In this document: positions 55,625 to 63,930 of the stretch, in pieces | Layout: every line of letters begins with the position of its first letter | Position numbering within the stretch: position 1 is the stretch's first letter | Source of the DNA: Methanolobus halotolerans | GTDB lineage: Archaea; Halobacteriota; Methanosarcinia; Methanosarcinales; Methanosarcinaceae | Direction: 5' to 3' | Assembly (NCBI RefSeq): GCF_004745425.1 | Contig: NZ_PGGK01000001.1 | Coordinates: forward strand, 265,634-329,633 | Length of the DNA stretch: 64,000 bases | The notes under the pieces: generated by a model | What the model was told of the DNA's origin: nothing | The model's database searches: none | What the model saw: only the letters and a program-made list of their open reading frames with translations | Made by a program: the position numbers and the translations under genes

Positions 55625-55732
55625 TACATCATGATGTACTACTTATTACATATATACACTTTCTTAAAACAATGGCCTAATTATGTCATAATAGCCACTT
55701 TTATATATTAAGAGTTTCATGTCATAATTAGG
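55625..55732. promoter_or_regulatory. Divergent viral promoter with paired operators
   Basis: Three repeat elements. A perfect palindrome TACATCATGATGTA (55625-55638) touches the repressor start codon. CCTAATTATGTCAT (55676-55689) and ATGTCATAATTAGG (55719-55732) form an inverted pair with 13 of 14 matches, placed on both sides of the plus-strand TATA box TTTATATATT (55700-55709). A minus-strand TATA box (TATATATG, near 55648-55657) serves the repressor gene. Confidence 0.6.
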
Positions 55733-55876
55733 AGATAATAAGCTTATAACATAACAGTACATTCCTGTGGCTATGAAAATATGCTACAAAATGTGGACTC
55801 GGGAAAGTATCTCTATGTCAGTTAAACTGCAGGCCATCAGTTAGGATTGGTCTGCAGACCGATGAGGTGAAAGATT

Positions 55877-55930
55877 GAGAAAGAAATATAAGACAATACA
55901 TCAGCAGTTTGCTAAATATTTGGAGTGATG
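55877..55930 (+). CDS. Possible 17-residue micro-ORF
   Basis: TTG start with GAGGTG about 5 nt upstream; encodes a basic peptide (RKKYKTIHQQFAKYLE). Its stop overlaps the GGAGTGATG that serves as ribosome binding site of the next small gene. Support is only signal placement, so it may be a leader peptide or chance. Confidence 0.3.
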
Positions 55931-55934
55931 ACCA

Positions 55935-56069
55935 ATGCCATCTAACTTTGCAGGCGAGAAGGCATTGGCCATCAAGAATGAGGCACCTTGGGAAAAGTGT
56001 GGAGCCTTTCCCTTGTGGTACTCGATGGGCAAAACGAACTATATGATTAAAATCTTTACGGAGGTCTGA
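55935..56069 (+). CDS. Small hypothetical viral protein
   Basis: 44 residues (begins PSNFAGEKALAIKNEAPWEK). GGAGTGATG stands 4-8 nt before the ATG, and the stop is 2 bp before the next gene. No known family, but composition and spacing fit the tight viral operon. Between the promoter and this gene (55733-55934) I see only micro-ORFs. Confidence 0.5.
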   Translation: MPSNFAGEKALAIKNEAPWEKCGAFPLWYSMGKTNYMIKIFTEV

Positions 56070-56071
56070 GT

Positions 56072-56410
56072 ATGGGCAGAGCTAAGAGCGGAGGCTATGC
56101 AGGCAGGCCAATAGGATCCACAAAGGACCGATACTGGCTAGGTGAATGTCATCAGGAACGCAGGCTCAATCATGCCATGGACCTCTGCGAGCTGACGGTA
56201 GGCCAGACCGCAAAATGCCCTGTCTGTAATCAATTAACTGCAAAATGTATCGAGGCAGGTGTCACAAAGTCCCTTGGTGCACGATCGCGATGGAGATGTG
56301 TTTGTGGGCATCAGTTCACCAGATCAATAACCCCTGAGAAGATGGCCCAATACTATGCAGAGGACCTCAAAAGGATGATCGAATCCAATACCCGCGAGGT
56401 CACACTATGA
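56072..56410 (+). CDS. Zinc-ribbon-like viral protein
   Basis: 112 residues, start preceded by GGAGG. Basic N-terminus (GRAKSGGYAGRPIGSTKDRY), then two cysteine pairs (KCPVCNQLTAKC and WRCVCGHQF) that could form one zinc ribbon, and a helical tail. May bind DNA or RNA. Family not recognised. Overlaps the next gene by 4 bp (ATGA). Confidence 0.6.
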   Translation: MGRAKSGGYAGRPIGSTKDRYWLGECHQERRLNHAMDLCELTVGQTAKCPVCNQLTAKCIEAGVTKSLGARSRWRCVCGHQFTRSITPEKMAQYYAEDLKRMIESNTREVTL

Positions 56411-56574
56411 CCATCAACAACATGGCTCTTGTAGAGGGCAGTATAGTGGCCAAATGTGTATGTGACGGCTGCGGGTACATATTCAACGTTGATTGGCAAT
56501 ACAGAGAGCAGGCTGTCTACTGTCCGGAATGCAACGAAAAGGTCTTACCAGGAAATCTCCGGGGAGATGTTTGA
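56407..56574 (+). CDS. Small zinc-finger protein
   Basis: 55 residues with two CxxC pairs 22 residues apart (KCVCDGCGY and VYCPECNEK), a one-ribbon protein of the rubredoxin-like or transcription-factor type. Starts inside the previous stop (ATGA) and its own stop overlaps the next start (TGATG). Probably a viral regulator. Confidence 0.6.
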   Translation: MTINNMALVEGSIVAKCVCDGCGYIFNVDWQYREQAVYCPECNEKVLPGNLRGDV

Positions 56575-56804
56575 TGAGCGGTACAGAAACGCGTATAGCT
56601 TACACCCAAGCCTATGAGATCTTTACAAAGGTTGGTGCAGAGGTTGATTCCAAGGGTAACATCAAGCCAAATGCACAGATCAGCATATGCAGGAGGCTTG
56701 AGAGCGGGGATGAGATCAAAGAGCTGATACATGCCGACATTTCCAGGGGTATCGAGGAGGTAATGATCGCAATTCATGATATTCTCAAGAGAGGTGCTCA
56801 GTGA
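56574..56804 (+). CDS. Small hypothetical viral protein
   Basis: 76 residues from the ATG at 56574 (SGTETRIAYTQAYEIFTKVG). The open frame extends upstream through the zinc-finger gene in another frame and is not used. Mixed alpha/beta composition, no motif. Coupled by TGATG on both sides. Confidence 0.55.
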   Translation: MSGTETRIAYTQAYEIFTKVGAEVDSKGNIKPNAQISICRRLESGDEIKELIHADISRGIEEVMIAIHDILKRGAQ

Positions 56805-56890
56805 TGGTGATCTGGTATTGTGATCAAATGCTCCATATGGTGCAAAACTGTGTGGAGAGAAATATAGATTGCATTGAGGTAAGAAAATGA
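56804..56890 (+). CDS. 28-residue micro-ORF in coupled position
   Basis: ATG overlaps the previous stop (TGATG) and its stop overlaps the start of the RecA-like gene (ATGA). Encodes VIWYCDQMLHMVQNCVERNI and eight more residues. The exact stop-start linkage on both sides suggests translation, at least to carry ribosomes to the next gene. Confidence 0.45.
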   Translation: MVIWYCDQMLHMVQNCVERNIDCIEVRK

Positions 56891-57870
56891 AGCTTGAAAA
56901 AGACAGACTTGTACCTGTTCTTGAAACGTTGGGGTACAACACGATCGGTAACACCGATGTATGGAAAAAGGCCAGTGAAGACCCGGAAGACTCCATATTC
57001 TGGGGTGTGGACTTCAAGAAGAACGAGGTCTTCAAATGGGTAAGAGACCATCGGGAGTATGACGCACACGCAGATCCTGTTCTCATGGAGCTTAGGACCC
57101 TTGCAGAAAGTATTGAAGAGCAAAGTGGTGAACCTTCAACAGATGCCCCCGAAAGCACCGACCAAAGTACGAAGGGTGAGCAGTCCGAGGAAGAGTCCAC
57201 CAACAAAGACAAAGCATTACAAGCTTATGAAAATAACGCTTTAATAGACCTCATCCACGGCTATGTCGGAAACGATGTACTCGAGGTGTTCGGAGATACG
57301 GGCAGTGGTAAATCAAAGTTTGCCATGGCCGTTGCAAAGGAGGTCATTGCATCTGGCAAGAAGGTGTTCTATCTCGACACCGAGAGAAATCTCACTGAAA
57401 CAGACATTGCAGGTCTGAAAGGATGTGAGTACAAGTACACGCCCATTATCGATGAGATCGATTCCATATGCCAGAAGCTCCCGAAAGTGGACGTGGTAAT
57501 AGTTGATTCCATCGGCTTTCCCATCCTTACATCATACGCAAGGCTTAGTGTCAAGCAGAAAGGGGATGCCTTGTTAAAGCTCATCGCAATTTTCGGTGAT
57601 CTCAAGGGCTGGGCCTACAAGAACAACGGCACAGTGCTTGTGACAAACCAGCCGGAGTCCGAGTTCAACAAGGCACCGAACCATATCCTCCGACCCTTCG
57701 GTGACAAGTCACAGTTTGCTGCCAAGGAGATCTGGAAAACGGAGATCGTGGACCGCAAGCCTGCCTACACCAATATCCGTATCAGTGCGTTCAGGAGCAG
57801 AAGTGTCGGCCACAGAACCAAGATCGCGGACATGAGGATCAGCAGCAGTGGTGTGGAGGTGCAGACATGA
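56887..57870 (+). CDS. RecA/RadA-like ATPase
   Basis: 327 residues. The N-terminal 75 residues are a separate charged domain, then an acidic linker rich in S, T and E (about 75-105). The RecA-fold core has Walker A FGDTGSGKSKFAMAVAKEV (about 136-154), a FYLDTER strand and Walker B KVDVVIVDSIGF. The length and simple core resemble RadB and viral RecA-like proteins rather than a full recombinase. A role in recombination or replication of viral DNA, next to the primase-helicase, is likely. Confidence 0.85.
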   Translation: MKLEKDRLVPVLETLGYNTIGNTDVWKKASEDPEDSIFWGVDFKKNEVFKWVRDHREYDAHADPVLMELRTLAESIEEQSGEPSTDAPESTDQSTKGEQSEEESTNKDKALQAYENNALIDLIHGYVGNDVLEVFGDTGSGKSKFAMAVAKEVIASGKKVFYLDTERNLTETDIAGLKGCEYKYTPIIDEIDSICQKLPKVDVVIVDSIGFPILTSYARLSVKQKGDALLKLIAIFGDLKGWAYKNNGTVLVTNQPESEFNKAPNHILRPFGDKSQFAAKEIWKTEIVDRKPAYTNIRISAFRSRSVGHRTKIADMRISSSGVEVQT

Positions 57871-57923
57871 TGTGCTGCTGGATAAGGCTCATTGAAAAGG
57901 TCATTCGAGGAGGCCAACGATGA
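57867..57923 (+). CDS. 18-residue micro-ORF in coupled position
   Basis: ATG overlaps the stop of the RecA-like gene (ATGA) and its stop overlaps the primase start (CGATGA). Encodes MMCCWIRLIEKVIRGGQR. GAGGAGG lies near its end and serves the primase. May act only as a translational bridge. Confidence 0.35.
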   Translation: MMCCWIRLIEKVIRGGQR

Positions 57924-60900
57924 GCAGTGAGATGATCGAGGAGATCAAATCTAAAATTGACATCGTTGGCCTCATCGCAGAATCTGTCAAGCTGAAAAGA
58001 CAGGGGAGTGTCTATGTAGGTGCAACCTCATCTTCTTCAAGATCAGGTGCATCCTTAAAAGTGGATCCGCACATGCAGCTGTATAACAACTTCGCCGAGG
58101 ATAATGGTGGGGATGTGCTCAGCTGGATAGCTTATCGTGAGGGTCTTGATATTGGGTCTGATTTTCCAAGGATACTTGAGATCGCTGCTGAGAGAGCAGG
58201 TGTTGTACTTGAGCATCAGAGCAAAGAGCTTCTTTCTGAAAAAGCCGCAGTCCACTCATTCCTGCGTGCTGCAGCCGGATATTATCACGACCAGCTAACC
58301 GATGAGCACAGGGCATACATCCATCGCAAATGGGGTATAAGCGATAAGATGATCGATCAGCTTTTGATCGGCTGGGCTCACGAGGACTGTCACCTGCAAA
58401 GAGAGCTTGGAGACCTGTTCCCTGAAGATGTCATGAAGAGGTCTGGTCTTTTCAATGTCACAAATGATGATACGTTAGTGGATGTGTTCTGTGGTAGGAT
58501 AATCTTCCCATACTGGAAAAAGGGTAAGGTGGTCTACTTCATTGGACGTGACCCCATCTGGACCAAGGAGAGCAGATCACCGAAGTACTTCAAGCAGATG
58601 GTGCACTCCGAGGCCAGGCCCTATGTCAGCAAGGTTATAGACAATTCTGTGTTCTATGGAGAGGATTCCATCCAAAAGGCAGACTCTGTCATGATCACAG
58701 AAGGTATCACCGACTGTATCAAGGCCCACCAGGAAGGTCTGGCTTGCATATCCCCTGTTACGGTCCGCATCAAGGATGAGCAGAAGGAGTATGCATATCA
58801 GCTGCTCAAGAACAAGTCCGAAGTTATCATATGCAATGACAATGAGGACAATCAGACCGGCAAAAGAGGTGCAATGGCAACCGCAGAGTACCTTGAATCA
58901 AAAGGTGTACCTGTTCGAGTAGTGGAGTTGCCAAGACCAGAGGGCGTTGACAAGATCGATCTGGCAGAATACCTGCAGACACACTCAAAAGAGCAGCTCC
59001 AGCAACTGAACTCAAAAAATGTATGGGAAATGAAACTGCTGGCTCAGCATGTTCCGGATGGTAATGTAGAGAGGGCCAGGTCTGCAAAGGGATTCATTCT
59101 CAAAGATCTAAAGCAAATGGACCCATCCTTGCGTAAGATCTTCATCAGGAACGATGTCCGTGAATATTTCAAGCTTTCAAGGACCGATATCAATACGATC
59201 ATGAGATCTATCAAGTGGGAGGATGATAAACAAAGGGATCCCCCAGGGGACGATACTGACTTTTTCAGCAGCAAAGGTAAGCTTAACGTGAAGAGACTTT
59301 CTGAGTATGCGATGTCGCTTGCCCATTTTATTACATTCGATGATACAAAGCGAGTATACGTGTACCGCAATGGGGTGTATGTTCCAAACGGAGAAGATAC
59401 GATCGCCAGGATCGTTCAGAATGCACTTGGTGATTCGTCAAAGAAGAACCATATTGCAGAGGTGATCAACTACGTCCAGCTGGATACACTGATATCAAGG
59501 TCCAAGGTCAACCATGATACACATAGGATCAATGTCCTCAACGGCATCTATAACCTTGATACGGATGAGCTCGAGCCGCATTCACCAGACTATATCTCGA
59601 TCGTACAGCTGCCAGTGACATATGACCCGCAGGCCATCTGTCCCCTGGTAGATAAGTTCATATCAGAGGTTCTGGATGAAAAGGACGGAGACCTGATCTA
59701 TGAGATACTAGGCTATTGTATGGTCCCTGACACAAGCATCGAGAAGTCGGTCATGTTCCTTGGGAAGGGAGCAAATGGCAAATCGGTCATGCTCAACCTG
59801 TTCATAGATTTCCTGGGTACCGCCAATGTAAGCACTGAATCGTTGCATATGCTTGAAAATGATCCATATTCGACTGCTGAACTATACGGTAAGCTTGCAA
59901 ACATCTTCCCGGACCTGGCATCCAAGGCCATCTATGAGAACAGCACGTTTAAGACCATCAGTGGTAATGAACGCAAGATACGAGGTCAGCGCAAGTATGA
60001 ACATCCGTTCGCCTTCAGGAACACGGCCCGTCTAGTATTCAGTGCCAACAGATTACCACCTGTTCCAAACGATGATTTCGCTTATTTTCGCAGGTGGATA
60101 TTACTGAAGTTTTCCAACATCTTTGAAGGCGATAAAGCTGACAAGAACCTGATCAACAAGATCACCACGCCTGAGGAGATGTCTGGTCTGTTCAACAAAT
60201 GCGTTGTGGCACTGAAAAAGGTCCTTGCGGAGGGAAAGTTCAGCTACGATCTGAGCACCGAGCAGGTCCAGCTAATGTACCAGATCAACTCAGACCCCAT
60301 AGCTGCGTTTGCCGATGAGATGATCGTATATTCCGATGGAGACACCCAGAAGAAGATCATGTTCGATGAGTACACGAAATGGTGCAAGTTACATGAGCTT
60401 ACTCCATTTGCTGCAAACTCATTTGCCCGAAGGCTCAAGGCTCTGGGGTATACTCCCGGCAGGGAGAGCACTGGAAGCAGAGCACACACATGGGAGAATT
60501 GCTCGATACGTGATGTCAACTCCCGTCCAGGTTCGCAAAAAAACACGGACGATAAAAACCAAGATTTGGCGACTTCACCGTCCGAAAACCCGGGTTCTAC
60601 CTCTAATTGTAATATAGTACACGACATTAATAAAAAAGAAAATGAAGAAAATAATATGCTATATGTAAACAATAGGGAAAAACCCTCCAAACCTGGACGG
60701 AGTGACATACAAGTACATCCATTGCAATCGATTTCATCTTGTCCAGGTAAAGATATCGATCAAAGAAGCAAGACAAAACTTTCTCTTGGTGAAAGGATGG
60801 ACGTTTTCAGAAGAGCATGTCATCAAACGGATGATGTTAAAGAGATTCAAAAACTATGTCTTGCAGCTGGAGTTAACGACTTTTTTGAGATACTTGGTAA

Positions 60901-60961
60901 ACTCAGGAAGATAGGGGAAGTGGTGATGCTTTCCAAAGATAGGATCAGGTTGGTGGGATGA
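57920..60961 (+). CDS. Viral primase-helicase (zinc-less CHC2-like, TOPRIM, SF3)
   Basis: 1013 residues. Residues 1-100 follow the plan of the DnaG zinc-binding domain (IDIVGLIAESVKLKRQGSVY; FAEDNGGDVLSWIAYREGLD), but the cysteines and histidine are replaced. The TOPRIM part has VMITEGITDCIKAH near residue 258 and IICNDNEDNQTGK near 307. Residues about 430-560 are D5-like. The SF3 helicase has Walker A FLGKGANGKSVMLNLFIDFL near 612 and Walker B-type NIFPDLASKAI. A low-complexity linker (60590-60700) leads to a possible winged helix at the end (FFEILGKLRKIGEVVMLSKD). It should start and unwind viral DNA. Confidence 0.9.
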   Translation: MSSEMIEEIKSKIDIVGLIAESVKLKRQGSVYVGATSSSSRSGASLKVDPHMQLYNNFAEDNGGDVLSWIAYREGLDIGSDFPRILEIAAERAGVVLEHQSKELLSEKAAVHSFLRAAAGYYHDQLTDEHRAYIHRKWGISDKMIDQLLIGWAHEDCHLQRELGDLFPEDVMKRSGLFNVTNDDTLVDVFCGRIIFPYWKKGKVVYFIGRDPIWTKESRSPKYFKQMVHSEARPYVSKVIDNSVFYGEDSIQKADSVMITEGITDCIKAHQEGLACISPVTVRIKDEQKEYAYQLLKNKSEVIICNDNEDNQTGKRGAMATAEYLESKGVPVRVVELPRPEGVDKIDLAEYLQTHSKEQLQQLNSKNVWEMKLLAQHVPDGNVERARSAKGFILKDLKQMDPSLRKIFIRNDVREYFKLSRTDINTIMRSIKWEDDKQRDPPGDDTDFFSSKGKLNVKRLSEYAMSLAHFITFDDTKRVYVYRNGVYVPNGEDTIARIVQNALGDSSKKNHIAEVINYVQLDTLISRSKVNHDTHRINVLNGIYNLDTDELEPHSPDYISIVQLPVTYDPQAICPLVDKFISEVLDEKDGDLIYEILGYCMVPDTSIEKSVMFLGKGANGKSVMLNLFIDFLGTANVSTESLHMLENDPYSTAELYGKLANIFPDLASKAIYENSTFKTISGNERKIRGQRKYEHPFAFRNTARLVFSANRLPPVPNDDFAYFRRWILLKFSNIFEGDKADKNLINKITTPEEMSGLFNKCVVALKKVLAEGKFSYDLSTEQVQLMYQINSDPIAAFADEMIVYSDGDTQKKIMFDEYTKWCKLHELTPFAANSFARRLKALGYTPGRESTGSRAHTWENCSIRDVNSRPGSQKNTDDKNQDLATSPSENPGSTSNCNIVHDINKKENEENNMLYVNNREKPSKPGRSDIQVHPLQSISSCPGKDIDQRSKTKLSLGERMDVFRRACHQTDDVKEIQKLCLAAGVNDFFEILGKLRKIGEVVMLSKDRIRLVG

Positions 60962-60962
60962 G

Positions 60963-61184
60963 ATGAGTACAGCCTTTACTCCAGTATCCTGTTTATGCAT
61001 CAACTGCAGGGAGAGGATCATTATAACAGAACCGGTTGACAGGGTCACCTGCCATACATGCGGAGAGGTTATGAAAGTGGTCATAGGAAAGAAGCTAAAG
61101 CTACCCAGGATACCCGTCAGTTCAGTTGAAAACAAAAAACAAAAAATCGGTATTCTAACATTCAAAAAAGAGGGAATGAGATGA
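60963..61184 (+). CDS. Small zinc-ribbon protein
   Basis: 73 residues with CxxC pairs in CLCINCRERI and VTCHTCGEVM, then a basic tail. One base separates the primase stop from its ATG, and its stop overlaps the next start (ATGA). Family unknown; probably nucleic-acid binding. Confidence 0.6.
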   Translation: MSTAFTPVSCLCINCRERIIITEPVDRVTCHTCGEVMKVVIGKKLKLPRIPVSSVENKKQKIGILTFKKEGMR

Positions 61185-61477
61185 CCACTAAAAAAACAAT
61201 TCTACAAACGATCAGAAAACACTGCCTTGAATGTGTATGTGGTTCGCCGAAGGAAGTTGAGCTGTGTACATCTGAGGATTGTGCACTGTATCCGTACAGA
61301 TCTGGAAAGGATCCAATGCCTAACTCTGGCAAATCAAAGATAATGGCTGGCAATAACCCTGCTCAGTTTTCCAATAATTCAACGCCTAGGCGTGAGAAAA
61401 TCTCTCTAGAATCGACGAACGCGGTCAAGGTGGTACCAGAGTATGGGTCAGCATTTTTTGAGGCGTTTTTGGCTTGA
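61181..61477 (+). CDS. Cysteine-rich phage protein
   Basis: 98 residues. The N-terminal part (RKHCLECVCGSPKEVELCTS, then EDCALYPYRSGKDP) is a motif found in many bacteriophage proteins of the pattern CxxC-G-x-KEVxxC-xxxxCxLxPYRxGK, of unknown function and often near replication genes. The C-terminal half is low complexity and may be disordered. It strengthens the case for a head-tailed virus. Confidence 0.7.
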   Translation: MTTKKTILQTIRKHCLECVCGSPKEVELCTSEDCALYPYRSGKDPMPNSGKSKIMAGNNPAQFSNNSTPRREKISLESTNAVKVVPEYGSAFFEAFLA

Positions 61478-61570
61478 ATTTTGACAGTTTTTAACAAGAG
61501 GACATTGTAGAAATACAACAGATCAAAATCGGTTCACACAAACCTTTAGTGAACAACCCCAATAGTTGAG

Positions 61571-61612
61571 ATGAAAAAATACCCAGAACAATATCGAGAT
61601 GAACACCGATGA
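61571..61612 (+). CDS. 13-residue micro-ORF before terminase
   Basis: ATG after a weak GAG; encodes KKYPEQYRDEHR. Its stop overlaps the terminase start in the same CGATGA arrangement as the micro-ORF before the primase. The rest of the 131-bp gap (61478-61570) shows no other element that I can name. Confidence 0.3.
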   Translation: MKKYPEQYRDEHR

Positions 61613-62940
61613 AACAAAAGAGAGGATCGCTTGCAGAATCAATTGCATTGCTGCCAGAATCAGAGCGCCAGAAGATCCTGACCGATATCAGCGATGAAGA
61701 GGTCCAGCAGTTGGAATACGACTGGAAGTTCTGGGCTCGTCCCAATCAACTCCCTCCTGCAGGTGACTGGCAGTACTGGTTGGTGCTCTCTGGAAGAGGC
61801 TGGGGTAAATCGAGAGTAGGAGCCGAATGGGTCCGGGATAGGGTAGAGTCAGGGAAAGCTAAAAGGATAGCTCTTGTGGCACCCACCGCAGCTGATGCCA
61901 GGGACACGATGGTGGAGGGAGAATCCGGGATACTTTCAGTTTCTCCGCCATGGAACCGACCCGTATACGAGCCATCCAAACGCAGGCTTACCTGGCCCAA
62001 CGGTGCGATCGCTCTGCTCTTCAGTGCCGAAGAGCCGGACCGGTTAAGAGGTCCCCAGCACGACACTGCCTGGTGTGACGAGATAGCTGCCTGGAAGTAC
62101 CCGGACAGGACATGGGACATGCTGCAGTTTGGCCTAAGGCTTGGAGATGATCCCAGGGCTGCGATCACAACAACTCCGCGGCCAATACCACTCATCAAAA
62201 CCCTGCTCAACGATGCCAGCACACATGTTACAAGAGGGTCGACCTATGAGAACCTTTCAAACCTGGCCCCAACCTTTATCGACGTGATCATCAGCAGGTA
62301 TGAAGGGACCCGGCTGGGACGGCAGGAGCTCAACGCTGAGATCCTGGATGACAATCCAGATGCACTCTGGACCCGGCAGGTGATAGAGGATGCCAGAGTG
62401 TCCAAAGCCCCGGACCTTGTACGTATAGTTGTTGGTGTGGACCCAGCGGTCACATCCGGCGAGACTTCAGCCGACACCGGCATAGTTGTTGCAGCTGTGG
62501 ACGAACGTGGAGAGTACTATGTCCTGGGCGACTACACTATTCATGCAACACCGAAGAAGTGGGCGCAGGAGATCATCGCAGCTTACTACAAACACTCTGC
62601 TGACAGGGTTATCGGGGAAGTGAATAACGGTGGAGAGCTTGTGGAGTATACGCTTCGGACGATCGACCCGAACGTTTCATATAGGTCCGTAAGGGCCAGC
62701 CGGGGAAAGCAGACCAGGGCCGAGCCTATCAGTGCTCTGTATGAGCAAGGCAAGGTTCACCACGTGGGGTCCCTTCCTGTCCTTGAAGACCAGATGTGTG
62801 ACTGGGTTCCTGGAGAAGGAAGCAGTCCGGACCGTGTAGATGCTCTTGTATGGGCATTGTCGGAGCTTAGCAGATCAAGATTTGGAGCACAGGGACTGAA
62901 CATGTCGGCATTGATCAGAACAAGACCGAGGGACCTATGA
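61609..62940 (+). CDS. terL: Terminase large subunit
   Basis: 443 residues. The ATPase domain has Walker A-type LSGRGWGKSRVGAEWVRDR (about residues 61-79) and Walker B plus catalytic acid in DTAWCDEIAAWKYPDRTWDM. The nuclease domain has acidic residues in IVVGVDPAVTSGETSADTGI, VIGEVNNGGELVEYTL and SSPDRVDALVWAL. It cuts concatemeric DNA and drives it into the procapsid through a portal. This gene is the clearest proof that the region is a tailed virus. No small subunit is recognised; the neighbouring small genes could encode it. Confidence 0.93.
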   Translation: MKQKRGSLAESIALLPESERQKILTDISDEEVQQLEYDWKFWARPNQLPPAGDWQYWLVLSGRGWGKSRVGAEWVRDRVESGKAKRIALVAPTAADARDTMVEGESGILSVSPPWNRPVYEPSKRRLTWPNGAIALLFSAEEPDRLRGPQHDTAWCDEIAAWKYPDRTWDMLQFGLRLGDDPRAAITTTPRPIPLIKTLLNDASTHVTRGSTYENLSNLAPTFIDVIISRYEGTRLGRQELNAEILDDNPDALWTRQVIEDARVSKAPDLVRIVVGVDPAVTSGETSADTGIVVAAVDERGEYYVLGDYTIHATPKKWAQEIIAAYYKHSADRVIGEVNNGGELVEYTLRTIDPNVSYRSVRASRGKQTRAEPISALYEQGKVHHVGSLPVLEDQMCDWVPGEGSSPDRVDALVWALSELSRSRFGAQGLNMSALIRTRPRDL

Positions 62941-63143
62941 GGCCAAGACTCTATGCAACCGTGAGCAAGAATACGACCGCAGTGCTCTATCGGGTGATGA
63001 AAGAGCAGGATTGCAACAAGAGCCGGGCGGTTGACTTCATTGTGGAGTACTATTCGAAGATGCAGAAAGATCTCAGGGAGAGGCAAGTTGAGGAGACTGC
63101 AGAGCTTGTGATTGAGAAACTGAAGTTGAAGAAGCGGGTGTAG
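62937..63143 (+). CDS. Small ribbon-helix-helix-like protein
   Basis: 68 residues. RLYATVSKNTTAVLYRVMKE and NKSRAVDFIVEYYSKM fit a strand-helix-helix DNA-binding fold, followed by a charged helix. ATGA overlap with terL. May regulate late genes; last viral gene before the IS5-type insertion. Confidence 0.6.
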   Translation: MRPRLYATVSKNTTAVLYRVMKEQDCNKSRAVDFIVEYYSKMQKDLRERQVEETAELVIEKLKLKKRV

Positions 63144-63221
63144 AAGTTCGAATTTAACCACTTGCACAGTAACGGGTAATAGGTATCCTGAAAAATAGAT
63201 ACTCAAAGTTTTAGGAAGTTC

Positions 63222-63894
63222 GGGCTCTGTAGAAATCCTTATTTGAATCAAACAAACAACCTTGGCATACCTGCCAAGGTTGTTTACTATTAGCTTTATT
63301 TTAATCTCTTTTACCTGATTCCAGTGCTTCCTAGCCTTTATTTCCTCACCATATTTCCTTTTGAGGACTGAAAACATAGTTTCAACCAGGTTTCTGTTAT
63401 GGTAGAGTTCCTCATCAAACTCTTTTATCATTTTTCTACGATAATATCCTTTTATCCTTTTTCTCTTCCTCTGCCTTAAAGGAATAATGGCTATTGATTG
63501 TAATTGTTCTCTTGTTAGTGAATGTATAGCTTCTGAATCATATCCTTTGTCCATGACATAGTAGTTTGATCTTCGAGTTTTATGACATTGTTTTAACAAT
63601 GTCTTTGCATGTTTTGCATCATGACTTGGTTTGCCTGATATCTTAAAACCAGTAACTATTAACTTATTAGTATCAACAGAAATACTTACTTTCATGAATG
63701 ATCTGCGTTTCTTCTTTGTTCTGAGTGAATAGTAGTAACTGCAATGACTACTGGTAAATCCACTTGAATCAATAGCAGTAACTTCTATTCTTTCACCATG
63801 TGAGTAGAACAGATCAAGTGTTTGCTTTAATAATCCATTGAAGTAAATAGATTTAATTCTTCTAACGAAATTAGGTAATCCACTATCATTCAGT
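63222..63894 (-). mobile_element. 5'-truncated IS5-type element
   Basis: The left end carries GGGCTCTGTAGAAA (63222-63235), the same arm as the MITE-like element at 47677. The transposase is read on the minus strand; its upstream end is cut near 63894, where the reading frame meets a stop in unrelated sequence. No right-hand inverted end is found, so the copy is incomplete. Confidence 0.7.
63236..63894 (-). pseudogene. IS5-type transposase, truncated at the N-terminus
   Basis: The visible part starts at LNDSGLPNFVRRIKSIYFNG. It has the DDE residues: VTAIDSSGFTSSHCSYYYS (first D), YVMDKGYDSEA (second D) and YHNRNLVETMFSVLKRKYGE (E). The N-terminal third is missing. At the other end the frame runs through the inverted repeat and antisense through the terminase gene to 62757 without a stop, so that tail is not real protein. 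Confidence 0.75.
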
Positions 63895-63930
63895 TGATGT
63901 TATGTAATATGAATTAGACATATTTTCATC

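Noticed and set aside
55406..55732. Toxin-antitoxin pair
   Set aside because: The ribbon-helix-helix protein resembles ParD-type antitoxins, but there is no toxin-sized gene next to it; a viral repressor explains the divergent operators better.
62757..63221. C-terminal extension of the IS5-type transposase, antisense to terminase
   Set aside because: The frame runs through the element's inverted end into the terminase gene; the translated tail matches nothing expected of a transposase, whereas terL on the other strand has all its motifs.
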